A stretch of DNA of 42,397 nucleotides from Sphaerotilus sp. (GTDB lineage Bacteria > Pseudomonadota > Gammaproteobacteria > Burkholderiales > Burkholderiaceae_C). Under the pieces are notes generated by a model. It was not told where the DNA came from, did not search any database, and worked only from the letters and a program-made list of their open reading frames with translations. The translations under genes and the position numbers were made by a program. This document shows positions 1-7,970 of the stretch, piece after piece (the first letter of the stretch is position 1; each line of letters opens with the position of its first letter). The DNA lies in NCBI RefSeq assembly GCF_013299175.1, contig NZ_JAAFKF010000024.1, forward strand, positions 1 to 42,397, written 5' to 3'.

Positions 1-1439
1 CGCACGGGCTGGCCCAGGCGCAAGGTGAAGGTGCGCTCGGCCAGCGCCAGCACATGGCCCGGCTCGCTGCCCCGCGGCAACAGGCAGACGGCCTGCACCG
101 CTTCGGATCCTTCGTCCAGCAGCAGGTAGACGCTGCGCGCCGCCCCACCACCGATGCGCGGCGCCCGCCCTTGCCGCGACAGCGCGTGCGCAACGGCGCC
201 GCGGGCCACCGCCACATCCGGGTTGTCGCTGTGCAGCAGCCTCGGGGCTTCACCGCCGCGCCAATCGGCCAGCGTCTGCAACAACCGCTCCGCCAGTGCG
301 TCGGCGCGGAACACGCCGCCGTTGAGCAACACGGCGTCCGGCAGCGGCTCGCCAGGGGCCAGATGCTGCTGCAGAAAACTGGCGAGCTGGCGCGTGATGG
401 CCGCGTCGCTCGCATACGGCAGGCCGAATTCCACCAGCCCGCCCCGCGCCCGCCGCGCCGTCTCGTGCAGCCCGGCGCGCGGAAAGAAGCCATCGACCAG
501 CAGCGCCCGCACCTCGTCGCGCCCCAGCACCACCGATTGCGCCTGCCCGATCAGCCGGGAACCGCCGCCCAGCAGCGTCACCGTCACCTGCTCGGGCGCG
601 TCGGCAGCGAGCAACTGCTCCTTGGCGGCCCGGCAGCGACCGAGGAGCTGTGACAGCCGGCCGCTCGACAGTGGCGCCCCGTTCAAGCGGCGCTCGACGA
701 GGTGCGCGAGCGCCAGATCCATGTTGTCGCCGCCTAGCATCAAGTGCTGGCCGACGGCCGTGCGGCGCAGGGTCGGCGCGTCGATGAGCGAAAAGTCGGT
801 CGTCCCGCCGCCCACGTCGCACACCAGCACGCACCGCACGCCGCCCAGCGCCGTGGCCAGCGTCTCGCGGTGGCGGAACAGCCAGTCGTGGAACGCGGCT
901 TGCGGCTCCTCCACCAGCGTCAGCGTGGGCAGACCGGCCAGCCGCGCCGCCTGCAGCGTGAGCGCCCGCGCCGCCTCGTCGAAGGACGCGGGCACGGTGA
1001 GCACGACGGTCTGGGCTTCGAGCGGGGCGTCGGGGTGGGCGTGGTTCCAGGCGGCGCGGACGTGGGCGAGGTAGGACGCGCTGGCCTCGACGGGCGACAC
1101 CTTGCCGACGCTGTCGTCCGCGCCCCAGGGGAGGATGGGCGCGAGGCGGTCGGCGCCGGGGTGCGAGAGCCAGCTCTTGGCGCTGCTGACGAGGCGGCCG
1201 GGCACCTGCGCGCCGAGCTGGCGGGCGTGGTGGCCGACGAAGGGGTCGGCGTCGTCAGGGTGGTAGCGGACCGAGGGCAGCAGCGGGCGGGCGGACCACT
1301 CGCCGGGGCCGGTCCACTGGGGGATGTCGAACAGGGTGATCTCGCCAGCCCCTGCGCCGCCGCCCGCGCGGGCGCTGGCGACCACGGTGTGGGTGGTGCC
1401 GAGGTCGATGCCGACGAGGAACGGCCCGGCGCCCGCCAT
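1..1439 (-). CDS. Hsp70 family protein, C-terminal part cut by window edge
   Basis: Divergent Hsp70/actin-fold ATPase; 479 codons are visible and the reading frame is open at the left edge. The N-terminus carries the phosphate-1 loop (GIDLGTTHTVVAS, about residues 9-21). A phosphate-2 loop (CDVGGGTTDFSL) begins near residue 207. These are the nucleotide-binding signatures of DnaK-like ATPases. The ATG at 1439-1437 shares one base with the TGA of the upstream Hsp70 gene (TGATG), so the two are probably translationally coupled. The sequence is far from canonical DnaK and belongs to the group of Hsp70-like proteins encoded in tandem with DUF2760 genes; the clients are unknown. The family call is firm, the cellular role is not. 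Confidence 0.9.
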   Translation of the reverse strand, partial: MAGAGPFLVGIDLGTTHTVVASARAGGGAGAGEITLFDIPQWTGPGEWSARPLLPSVRYHPDDADPFVGHHARQLGAQVPGRLVSSAKSWLSHPGADRLAPILPWGADDSVGKVSPVEASASYLAHVRAAWNHAHPDAPLEAQTVVLTVPASFDEAARALTLQAARLAGLPTLTLVEEPQAAFHDWLFRHRETLATALGGVRCVLVCDVGGGTTDFSLIDAPTLRRTAVGQHLMLGGDNMDLALAHLVERRLNGAPLSSGRLSQLLGRCRAAKEQLLAADAPEQVTVTLLGGGSRLIGQAQSVVLGRDEVRALLVDGFFPRAGLHETARRARGGLVEFGLPYASDAAITRQLASFLQQHLAPGEPLPDAVLLNGGVFRADALAERLLQTLADWRGGEAPRLLHSDNPDVAVARGAVAHALSRQGRAPRIGGGAARSVYLLLDEGSEAVQAVCLLPRGSEPGHVLALAERTFTLRLGQPV

Positions 1440-3313
1440 CACGCGGCCGAAGACTGGCCGCGCATGTCGAATTCGACCTTCCACCGCTCGGTGCCGCCGA
1501 GGGGGACGGCGGCGAGTTCGAGCGTGCCGGCTTCGGTGACGCCCGCGTGCAGGGTCACGGCGACGACCTCGCCCGGCGTGCGGCCCTGGGCGGGGAGCGT
1601 GGCCTGGATGTCGCCGATGTCGTGGAGTTCGTCGGGGGACCAGAGGTCGAGCAGCGTGCCGGCCACGTCCTGTCGGCGCACCGACGAGCCGAGGAAGCGG
1701 AATTGCACCGGCGCACCGACCACCAGCCCGAACGGCTGCGCGTCGAGCGCGACATCGCTGCCCTCCTCCATGCCGAAGGGCGCCACGCACAGCGCCTGCA
1801 TCGGGGCGTCGAATCCGGGCACTGCCGGCATCGACGACTCGATCGCGACGTAGTACGCCTGCGCCGTTCCGCCCCGGATCCGCACGCCGCGTCCGCGCCG
1901 CACATGGCCGTAATACGCTGCGCCTCGGGCCACCGCCAGATCCAGGTCGGCGCCGTCGAGCGGGCGCGCTGCGGGAGCACCGGCTTCGGCGAGCCAGGCG
2001 TTGAGCGTGTCCAGCGTGCGCTGCGCCAGCGGCCCGGCGCGGAAGACGCCGCCGTTGAACAGCACGGCGGTCGGGTGCAGGAAGGTGGCGTCCTCGGGCT
2101 GGCGGGCGGCGAGTCCGTCCACATCGGCCAGCGCGCCGACCTGCCGGGCGAGGAAGGCGGCGAGGTGGCGGGTGATGGCGGCGTCCTGCGCATACGGCAG
2201 GCCAAGCTGCGTCAGGCCGATGCGCGGTTTCTGCACCGGGCGCGCCGACGACGGCACCTGCGGGAAGAAGCCTTCGAGGATGAGCGCGCTGACCTCGGCG
2301 CGGGTCAGCTCGGTGCGGATCGAGCCACCGATCAGCTTCGAGCCGCGGCTGGGCACGACCAGCGGCTGCGTCGGGGCGTCCAGGTCCGACAGCAGCACTT
2401 CCTTGGCCGCGCGGCAGGCGTGGGTCAGTGCCCGCATCTGCCACGGATCGAGCGTCTTGCCGTCGGCCGCCAGCTTGCGCGCCACGGTGTGCGCCAGCGC
2501 GAGGTCCATGTTGTCGCCGCCGAGCAGGATGTGGTCGCCGACGGCGATGCGGGTGAGTTCGAGGTTGCCCTCGCGCTCCAGCACGGCCATCAGCGAGAAG
2601 TCGCTCGTGCCGCCGCCGACATCCACCACCAGGATCACGTCGCCCGGCTTCACCGCCTTGCGCCATGCCCCCTGGCTGGTCTGGAGCCAGCTATAGAGTG
2701 CCGACTGCGGCTCCTCCAGCAGCGTGACGGCGCCGTACCCCGCGGCGCGCGCAGCCTCGGCGGTCAGCTCGCGGGCGGCAGGGTCGAAGGACGCGGGGAT
2801 CGTCACCGTGACGGCCTGCTGGTCGAAGGGCGCGTCGGGATGGGCGTGGTCCCAGGCGTCGCGCAGGTGGGCAAGGTAGCGCCGCGAGGCGTCCAGCGGC
2901 GACACGCGGGCGATTTCGGCCGGCGCGTCGTGGGGCAGGATGGCGCCGCGGCGGTCCACGCCGGGGTGGCACAACCAGCTTTTCGCGCTGGAGACGAGGC
3001 GGATCGGCGTCGTCGCGCCGCGCTGGCGGGCCATCGTGCCGACCGAGCCGCCCTGCTCTTCGCCCCACGGCAGGCTCAGGTCGCCGGCTGCCAGCTCGTC
3101 CGGGTGCGGCAGGTAGAGGAAGGACGGCAGCAGCCCGCGGGACTCGACCATGCCCGGCGCCGTCACCTGCGGGATGGACAGGATGCCGTGCGTGGTGTGG
3201 TCGGCGTCGCCGCTGTCATGGTCGCGGTCGCTGGCGTGCAGATCGACCCAGGCGAGCGCGCAGTGGGTCGTGCCCAGGTCGATGCCCAGGCTGTAGCGGG
3301 GACCGGCGCTCAC
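1439..3313 (-). CDS. Hsp70 family protein
   Basis: Second Hsp70-like ATPase, 624 residues. It shows the phosphate-1 loop (GIDLGTTHCALAW, about residues 10-22) and the phosphate-2 loop (VDVGGGTSDFSLM, about residues 231-243). The start is a GTG at 3313-3311 that overlaps the TGA of the upstream DUF2760 gene in a GTGA arrangement. The product is clearly related to the next gene downstream (for example, both share a block reading SAKSWL.HPG.DR), so the pair looks like an old tandem duplication. It is about the size of DnaK, but the C-terminal half is not recognisably the DnaK substrate-binding domain. Probably a cytoplasmic chaperone-like ATPase of a three-gene operon. Confidence 0.92.
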   Translation of the reverse strand: MSAGPRYSLGIDLGTTHCALAWVDLHASDRDHDSGDADHTTHGILSIPQVTAPGMVESRGLLPSFLYLPHPDELAAGDLSLPWGEEQGGSVGTMARQRGATTPIRLVSSAKSWLCHPGVDRRGAILPHDAPAEIARVSPLDASRRYLAHLRDAWDHAHPDAPFDQQAVTVTIPASFDPAARELTAEAARAAGYGAVTLLEEPQSALYSWLQTSQGAWRKAVKPGDVILVVDVGGGTSDFSLMAVLEREGNLELTRIAVGDHILLGGDNMDLALAHTVARKLAADGKTLDPWQMRALTHACRAAKEVLLSDLDAPTQPLVVPSRGSKLIGGSIRTELTRAEVSALILEGFFPQVPSSARPVQKPRIGLTQLGLPYAQDAAITRHLAAFLARQVGALADVDGLAARQPEDATFLHPTAVLFNGGVFRAGPLAQRTLDTLNAWLAEAGAPAARPLDGADLDLAVARGAAYYGHVRRGRGVRIRGGTAQAYYVAIESSMPAVPGFDAPMQALCVAPFGMEEGSDVALDAQPFGLVVGAPVQFRFLGSSVRRQDVAGTLLDLWSPDELHDIGDIQATLPAQGRTPGEVVAVTLHAGVTEAGTLELAAVPLGGTERWKVEFDMRGQSSAA

Positions 3314-3885
3314 AGCTCGACCTCGGCCTGCGCGACGATGGCGGCATCGTGGTGTTCGGCGAGCTGCGGCAGGCGCACCTCGGTGACGCGCCAGCCGCGG
3401 TGGCTGAGCGTGCCGGTGAACGGGGCCTGGCCGACGACGTTGCCAGTCAGGCGCACGGCGGCGGCATCGAAGCCGGCGGGCAGCGTGAGGCGGCGGCCTT
3501 CTTCTTCAGTGCGGACAGGGGCGAGGGTGAAATGCGCTTGCAACACCTTGCGGCAGCCTTCGTGGACGAGACGGGCAGCGGCGCCGACATCCGCGTCGGC
3601 GTGGCCAGCGAGGTCTTCCTGCACGAAGTCGATCAGGCGGGCCTCGCGCTGGAGCAGGCCGAGCAGTTGCAACGCGGCGTCGGGGGTGGCTTCCTTCAGG
3701 GTGATGGTCTGAGGAGCTTGCACGGGAGCTGGAGCTGGAGCCGGTGCGGAGGCGGTCTGGTCCGGGGCGCGGTCAGCGGCCAGATAACGCTGCGCCAGCT
3801 CGCGACTGAACAGCACGCCGAATGCCATCGACAGACGCTGGAAGAACGCGGGCGGCGGGCGGGAAGAAGAACGGGGAGTGGGCAT
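3310..3885 (-). CDS. DUF2760 domain-containing protein
   Basis: About 191 residues, first gene of the Hsp70 operon. The recognisable block is the helical stretch containing LLGLLQREARLIDFVQED and AAARLVHEGCRKVL in the middle of the protein, typical of DUF2760. Proteins of this family are commonly encoded next to Hsp70-like genes, so a partner or cofactor role is likely but unproven. The frame extends to a TTG at 3906, but the ATG at 3885 gives the more natural start (MPTPRSS); neither has a strong ribosome binding site. It is joined to the following Hsp70 gene by a 4-base GTGA overlap. Confidence 0.82.
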   Translation of the reverse strand: MPTPRSSSRPPPAFFQRLSMAFGVLFSRELAQRYLAADRAPDQTASAPAPAPAPVQAPQTITLKEATPDAALQLLGLLQREARLIDFVQEDLAGHADADVGAAARLVHEGCRKVLQAHFTLAPVRTEEEGRRLTLPAGFDAAAVRLTGNVVGQAPFTGTLSHRGWRVTEVRLPQLAEHHDAAIVAQAEVEL

Positions 3886-3961
3886 CGGGCAACTCGGGAT
3901 AGACAACGGCGTCGCGGCCGATTCTATCGAGGCGGGTTCCCGGAGCGGTCTTCAACGCCCC

Positions 3962-4180
3962 TCAGCGACCGTTGGCGCGCCGCTCCGCACCGAGGCACGA
4001 CGGCGCACACACCAGCGTCTGCCGACCCAGGATGGCCTTGCTGTGCAGCAGATCGCGCGCACGGACCTTGCCACACACCGAGCAGGTCCACAGCGTCGGA
4101 TCGAACTCCGCCGAGGCGGCACCAGCGACCGCGGGCGGGTCTCGGCGCTGCAAGGCGTCTTTCCAGGCTAGATTTGGCAT
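3962..4180 (-). CDS. small four-cysteine (zinc-ribbon-like) hypothetical protein
   Basis: 72 residues. It contains a CSVC pair and, about 25 residues later, a CAPSC pair, a spacing compatible with a small zinc ribbon. I do not recognise the family. The start at 4180 is favoured over the ATG at 4186 because a GAGGGAG ribosome binding site ends 6 bases before it but directly abuts the upstream ATG. It lies upstream of, and in the same direction as, the DUF2760/Hsp70 operon. The cysteine pairs and good ribosome binding site support a real gene, but it could still be spurious. Confidence 0.5.
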   Translation of the reverse strand: MPNLAWKDALQRRDPPAVAGAASAEFDPTLWTCSVCGKVRARDLLHSKAILGRQTLVCAPSCLGAERRANGR

Positions 4181-4207
4181 GTGCATCTCCCTCAGCGGCA
4201 GATTGTT

Positions 4208-4309
4208 AGTGATTTATTTCACTGTTTATACATTCTTGTGCCCAAATGTACCACCGGGCACCTATCGGTACCATTCCAACAACATCAGGCAACATCAAAC
4301 AACATCCAT
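4208..4309. other. intergenic hairpins and 10-bp direct repeats
   Basis: AT-richer gap between the small cysteine protein and yigZ. It holds a 5-bp hairpin (AGTGA/TCACT, 4208-4223), a 6-bp inverted repeat (GTGCCC 4238-4243 / GGGCAC 4256-4261), and three 10-bp direct repeats built on CAACATC (4280-4309) that run across the yigZ stop codon. On the minus strand TATAAA at 4230-4225 could be a -10 element for the small gene, but no convincing -35 is seen. No T-tract follows either hairpin, so a terminator role is uncertain. Confidence 0.35.
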
Positions 4310-4894
4310 CATGTCCAGCCAGCCAATGCGGCCCTGGGTGGCGTCACCGAGCCGGGCGATGCAGCGGGCCGCGTCGGTGTCGGGGATGCGGAAGGCCAGC
4401 GTGACCAGGCTGGCGTGACCGACCTCGCCCAGCACCGCGCCCAGCGTGACCAGCTCGCGCCGCACCAGCCCCTCCAGCGCATACGGCACGGTGCAGCACA
4501 GCACGCTGGAGCGCCGCAGCGGCACCTTCTGCGCACCCAGCAGCGCCTGGGCCACCGTGTCCGTGTACGCCCGCACCAGGCCCCCGGCACCCAGCTTCAC
4601 ACCACCGAAATAGCGCACCACCGTCGCCAGCACGCCCTCCAGATCCTGGTGGCGCAGCACCTCCAGCATCGGCCGCCCGGCGGTGCCTCCTGGCTCGCCG
4701 TCATCGACCGCCGCCGACTGCCCGCCCGCCATCAGCGCCCAGCAGACGTGACGTGCCCCGGGGTGCGCCTGCCACAGGGCCGCGACCACCGCCTGTGCAG
4801 CCGCACGGTCGGCCACCGGCTGCACGCAGCCAATGAAACGGCTCTTCTTGAGGATGCATTCACTGTGGACAGGGGCGGCGAGCGTGCTGGGCAT
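4295..4894 (-). CDS. YigZ/IMPACT family protein
   Basis: 199 residues, the usual size for bacterial YigZ. Family signatures include the early CILKKSRFIGCV block, the DGEPGGTAGRPMLEVL motif and the VVRYFGGVKLGAGGLVRAY motif. IMPACT-type proteins have an N-terminal RNase-PH/ribosomal S5-like fold and a C-terminal ferredoxin-like domain; in eukaryotes the homologue acts in translational control, while the bacterial role is poorly defined. The ATG at 4894 (MPSTLAAPV) fits the family start. The same frame stays open far upstream, but that upstream part is antisense shadow of the acetyltransferase and the CxxC protein. Confidence 0.9.
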   Translation of the reverse strand: MPSTLAAPVHSECILKKSRFIGCVQPVADRAAAQAVVAALWQAHPGARHVCWALMAGGQSAAVDDGEPGGTAGRPMLEVLRHQDLEGVLATVVRYFGGVKLGAGGLVRAYTDTVAQALLGAQKVPLRRSSVLCCTVPYALEGLVRRELVTLGAVLGEVGHASLVTLAFRIPDTDAARCIARLGDATQGRIGWLDMMDVV

Positions 4895-4966
4895 GGGTAG
4901 CGATCGATGAAACTGCGAAACTGACTGACTCGTTAGCATCCTGCCCGGTTCAGACGGGTTCCACTG

Positions 4967-5596
4967 ATGCCAGAATTTTCTTCTTTGCCACCCCTCACCT
5001 GCCTGACCACCCCGCACTCCGCGCACCTGCTGGCGGAACAACTCACCATCGGGCCGGCCGGGATGCGCGACTGGCACAGCATCAGCGTGCTGGTGGCCCG
5101 CAACTTCCCCCTGGTGCGCGAGGCGAGCCTGGGCCACTGGCTGTGCCACCAGTTGCCGTATTTCCGGGTGGCGCGGCTGGGTGGTCACCAGGTCGTCGGC
5201 ATCTTGCATGCACAACCCCGGCAGGACACCGGCACGCTGTGGATCAACCTGCTGGCGGTCGAGGAACATCTGCGCCACCACGGCATCGCGCACCACCTGG
5301 TGGCACACGCCGAGTCCGTCTGCCGCGACTGGCAGTGCCAGCGGATCGGACTGCAGTGCGCGACCACGAACGTCGCGGCGCTGCACCTGTACGCCTGCCA
5401 CGGCTACGGCCTGCTGTCCGAATCGACGACCGAGCTGGGCGTGCGCGTCGTCGGCCACGTCAAGATCCTCCCCGCCACGGATGCCCCGCACAGTTGCCCA
5501 CGCCCCACCGTCCGCCTCGACGCCCGCCCGCTGCGGCGGCTCTATCGGCTGTGCTACGTGCTGGGCTACCGGCACCGTTCCCCCGTGCCGCGCTGA
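4967..5596 (+). CDS. GNAT family N-acetyltransferase
   Basis: 209 residues. The acetyl-CoA-binding motif A is visible as LLAVEEHLRHHGIAHHLVAH (the R/Q-x-x-G-x-A type loop is RHHGIA), followed by the usual beta-4/alpha-4 region (IGLQCATTNVAALHLYACHGY) with the typical N..A..LY.. GF-like motif B. The N-terminal 30 and C-terminal 40 residues are extensions outside the domain. The substrate cannot be inferred. It is divergent from yigZ, with about 70 bases between the two starts. Confidence 0.85.
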   Translation: MPEFSSLPPLTCLTTPHSAHLLAEQLTIGPAGMRDWHSISVLVARNFPLVREASLGHWLCHQLPYFRVARLGGHQVVGILHAQPRQDTGTLWINLLAVEEHLRHHGIAHHLVAHAESVCRDWQCQRIGLQCATTNVAALHLYACHGYGLLSESTTELGVRVVGHVKILPATDAPHSCPRPTVRLDARPLRRLYRLCYVLGYRHRSPVPR

Positions 5597-5689
5597 CCGA
5601 TACCGCAGGGCCGGGCGGTGGCCCGAGGGCTTTGTTGTGTAATCTTTCCCTTGACGGGCCGGATGGCGAACAAAGGCAGGGGGTCTTGG

Positions 5690-7945
5690 ATGTCGGGTGT
5701 GCAGGGGCAAGGACAAGGGCAGGACACGGGGCGAAGGCGGCGCATCGCCGAAGTGATCGGCGCAGCACTGGAGGCGATCACCCGGTTCAAGGCCGCGGAC
5801 CTCAAGGAGCTGCTCCCCGATCAGGCGTCGGCGGCCGAGCTGGTCGTGACCACCCGCCAGCGCATCGAGCTGGACATCGACACCGTGGCGCACCCCGGTC
5901 GCTTGCCCCCCGGCACCCTCGTCCTGACCGACGCTGCGGCCGTCGTGTCCGAACTGCAGCAGCGTCTGGCCACGGCCGAAGCCCTCACCGCCACCCGCAT
6001 CCAGCAATGGGCCACCGAGGAGCCCGGCCGCTACCGGCGCCTGCTGCCCGCGGGCCGCGGGCTCAGTGCCGGGCTGGAGGGGCTGGAGGAGATGGTCGGC
6101 GCCGAGTGGGCCTGCACCCTCTGCGCCCAGCGTGGCCGCCTCGCGTGTACCGGCTGCGCGGGCCGGGGCGCACAGGTTTGCCCGGACTGCCAGGGCCAGC
6201 GGCGCGGCGCCTGTCGGCAATGCCGGGGACTCGGGCGTCTGGCGTGTGGTGCATGCGGCGGCCGTGGGCAGGACCAGGCCACGCAGGCGCCCTGTGCCGC
6301 CTGTAGCCAGGGGTGGCTGGGCTGCACGGCCTGCGACGGCCAGGGCGAACAGGACTGCGCCCGCTGCGCGGCCACTGGACAAGTGACGTGCCCGGACTGC
6401 GCAGGCCAGCAATGGCACGCCTGCCCCGAGTGCGCCGCCACCGGCTGGCGCCACCAGCGGGGTTGCGTCCGCGAACGTCTGGAAATCGAGGACCGGCTGG
6501 ACATCCACCACCCCGACGCCGCCATCGCCGAGGCCATCGCGTCACGGCTGACCGAGGTGACCACACTGCTGGACACCTGCACGCTCGAACAGGTCCGCTA
6601 CACCACTGCACCGCTCGCCGTGCAGGCGGTGCAGCGCCTGAAGCTGCCGGTGTGGCAGGCCCAGTTGCTCGTGGCGGGCCAGCCGATGCGCTTCACCGCG
6701 CTGGGCCCTGCACTGGAGATCCTCGACCACCAGCACGTCGCCGCGCTCCTGCTCGCACACGACCTCAGCACCCTGGAGAAGAACGCCGCGGGCAGCGGGC
6801 GTCACCTGGGCGACGCGCTGCAACGCTTCCTGCAATCGCCGCTGAACCGCGAGATCGCCGCCCGCACCCCGCCGGCCGAGATCGACCGCCGCCATCCCGG
6901 CATGGCCGACACGGCTTACCAGGCGCGTGCGCTGGCCGCGGCGCAGCGGGCGATCGAGCGGCTGTGGCTGCAACGCGCCTGGCGTCCGCGCTTGTTGTGC
7001 CTGGCCGGGATCGGTGGGGTGGCGGCCCTGGCGGTGGCGGTGGGCAGTCCTCGGATCGGGCTGTGGACGGGTGCGGCGCTGGCACTGGCGCTGGGCGTGG
7101 TTGCCTGGGTCGTGGCCGACTGGCAGATGCGGCGCCAACTGGCCAACGCCCTGCGGATCCCCGACGGCGACCGCCTGCTGCGCCCGCTGCGGCACGCGGC
7201 AGCGGTGCGGCGCTGGCAGGCGGTGTCGCTGGCCGCCGCCGCGGTGGTGGCGCTGACCAGTGCGGGGGCCATGACCCGGCTGCCGCATGTCCGCCAGCAC
7301 ACGGCCCAAGCCCAGGCCACCGCGGTCCTGGCGCCGCAACTCGATGCCTGGCTGGTCAGCGAAGGCAAGGACTTCCGCCTGCGCCGCTACCCCGATGCCG
7401 CCGCCCTGGCGCAAGCCGCCGGGCAAGCCAGCGCCGACCCGCGCGCCCGGCTGGTGCGCGCGTGGCAGGTGCTGCTGGGCACGGACGGCGTGGCCGCTGA
7501 TCCACGGGCGGCCGAGCCGTTGCTGGAGGGACTGCCGGCGCAACTGGAGCGGCTGGAGCGCGGATCGGCACTGCACAGTGCGGCCGTGATCGGCCAGGCG
7601 CGGGCCACGCTGGAGCTGCACGGCCGCTCGGCCGCAGCACTCCAGACGGCCGCCACGGCGCTCGACGCGCTGCCCGCCCCGCCGATGCCCGAGGCGCTCT
7701 ACACGCTCGCGCTGGTCCAGCTCACGCCGGTGTTCGCCGCGCGCGTGGGCGGGTTGCAGACGGGATTGACCACCTTGCAGCAGGCGGCAGACCTCGGCCA
7801 CGCCAGCGCCTGCTACGCGCTGGGCCGGCGGTTGGCCAGCGGGACGGGGCTGCGCCGGGATCTGGCGGGCGCGCGCCGCTACCTGGGCTATGCCGAGGCC
7901 AAGGGGGTGCCGGGTGCGGCGCAAGCCTTGGCGGCGCTGCGCTGA
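5690..7945 (+). CDS. CxxC-repeat zinc-binding membrane protein with C-terminal Sel1-like segment
   Basis: 751 residues from the ATG at 5690, chosen because AGGCAGGGGG ends 6 bases upstream; the frame also has ATG at 5663 and GTG at 5618. Residues about 142-250 hold ten CxxC pairs, many followed by GxG as in DnaJ zinc fingers (CTGCAGRG, CPDCQGQ, CGACGGRG, CTACDGQG, CPDCAGQ, CPECAATG). Two hydrophobic helices lie at about 435-480 and a third at about 508-528. The last 50 residues look like a Sel1/TPR-type repeat (ACYALGRRLASGTGLRRDL). There is no J-domain, so it is not DnaJ. I do not recognise an assigned family. Likely a zinc-loaded, membrane-anchored protein with a scaffold or folding role; this is inference. 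Confidence 0.85.
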   Translation: MSGVQGQGQGQDTGRRRRIAEVIGAALEAITRFKAADLKELLPDQASAAELVVTTRQRIELDIDTVAHPGRLPPGTLVLTDAAAVVSELQQRLATAEALTATRIQQWATEEPGRYRRLLPAGRGLSAGLEGLEEMVGAEWACTLCAQRGRLACTGCAGRGAQVCPDCQGQRRGACRQCRGLGRLACGACGGRGQDQATQAPCAACSQGWLGCTACDGQGEQDCARCAATGQVTCPDCAGQQWHACPECAATGWRHQRGCVRERLEIEDRLDIHHPDAAIAEAIASRLTEVTTLLDTCTLEQVRYTTAPLAVQAVQRLKLPVWQAQLLVAGQPMRFTALGPALEILDHQHVAALLLAHDLSTLEKNAAGSGRHLGDALQRFLQSPLNREIAARTPPAEIDRRHPGMADTAYQARALAAAQRAIERLWLQRAWRPRLLCLAGIGGVAALAVAVGSPRIGLWTGAALALALGVVAWVVADWQMRRQLANALRIPDGDRLLRPLRHAAAVRRWQAVSLAAAAVVALTSAGAMTRLPHVRQHTAQAQATAVLAPQLDAWLVSEGKDFRLRRYPDAAALAQAAGQASADPRARLVRAWQVLLGTDGVAADPRAAEPLLEGLPAQLERLERGSALHSAAVIGQARATLELHGRSAAALQTAATALDALPAPPMPEALYTLALVQLTPVFAARVGGLQTGLTTLQQAADLGHASACYALGRRLASGTGLRRDLAGARRYLGYAEAKGVPGAAQALAALR

Positions 7946-7970
7946 ACACGCGGAGCCGGTCTGCGTTCAG
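7942..7970. terminator. hairpin between convergent genes
   Basis: CTGAAC-A-CGC (from 7942) pairs with GCGTTCAG (7963-7970), a stem with one bulge. It straddles the stop of the CxxC gene and the stop of the convergent hydrolase gene. There is no T-tract on either strand, so it is only a possible bidirectional terminator or transcript-end stabiliser. Confidence 0.35.

Noticed and set aside
1547..3712. Long plus-strand open frame of about 720 codons opposite the Hsp70 genes
   Set aside because: It lies antisense to clear Hsp70 and DUF2760 genes, has a low-complexity Arg/Ala/Gly-rich product and no domains. Typical shadow frame of GC-rich DNA.
4895..6511. Upstream extension of the yigZ frame on the minus strand
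   Set aside because: It is antisense to the acetyltransferase and the CxxC protein; the real YigZ product starts at 4894 with the family N-terminus.
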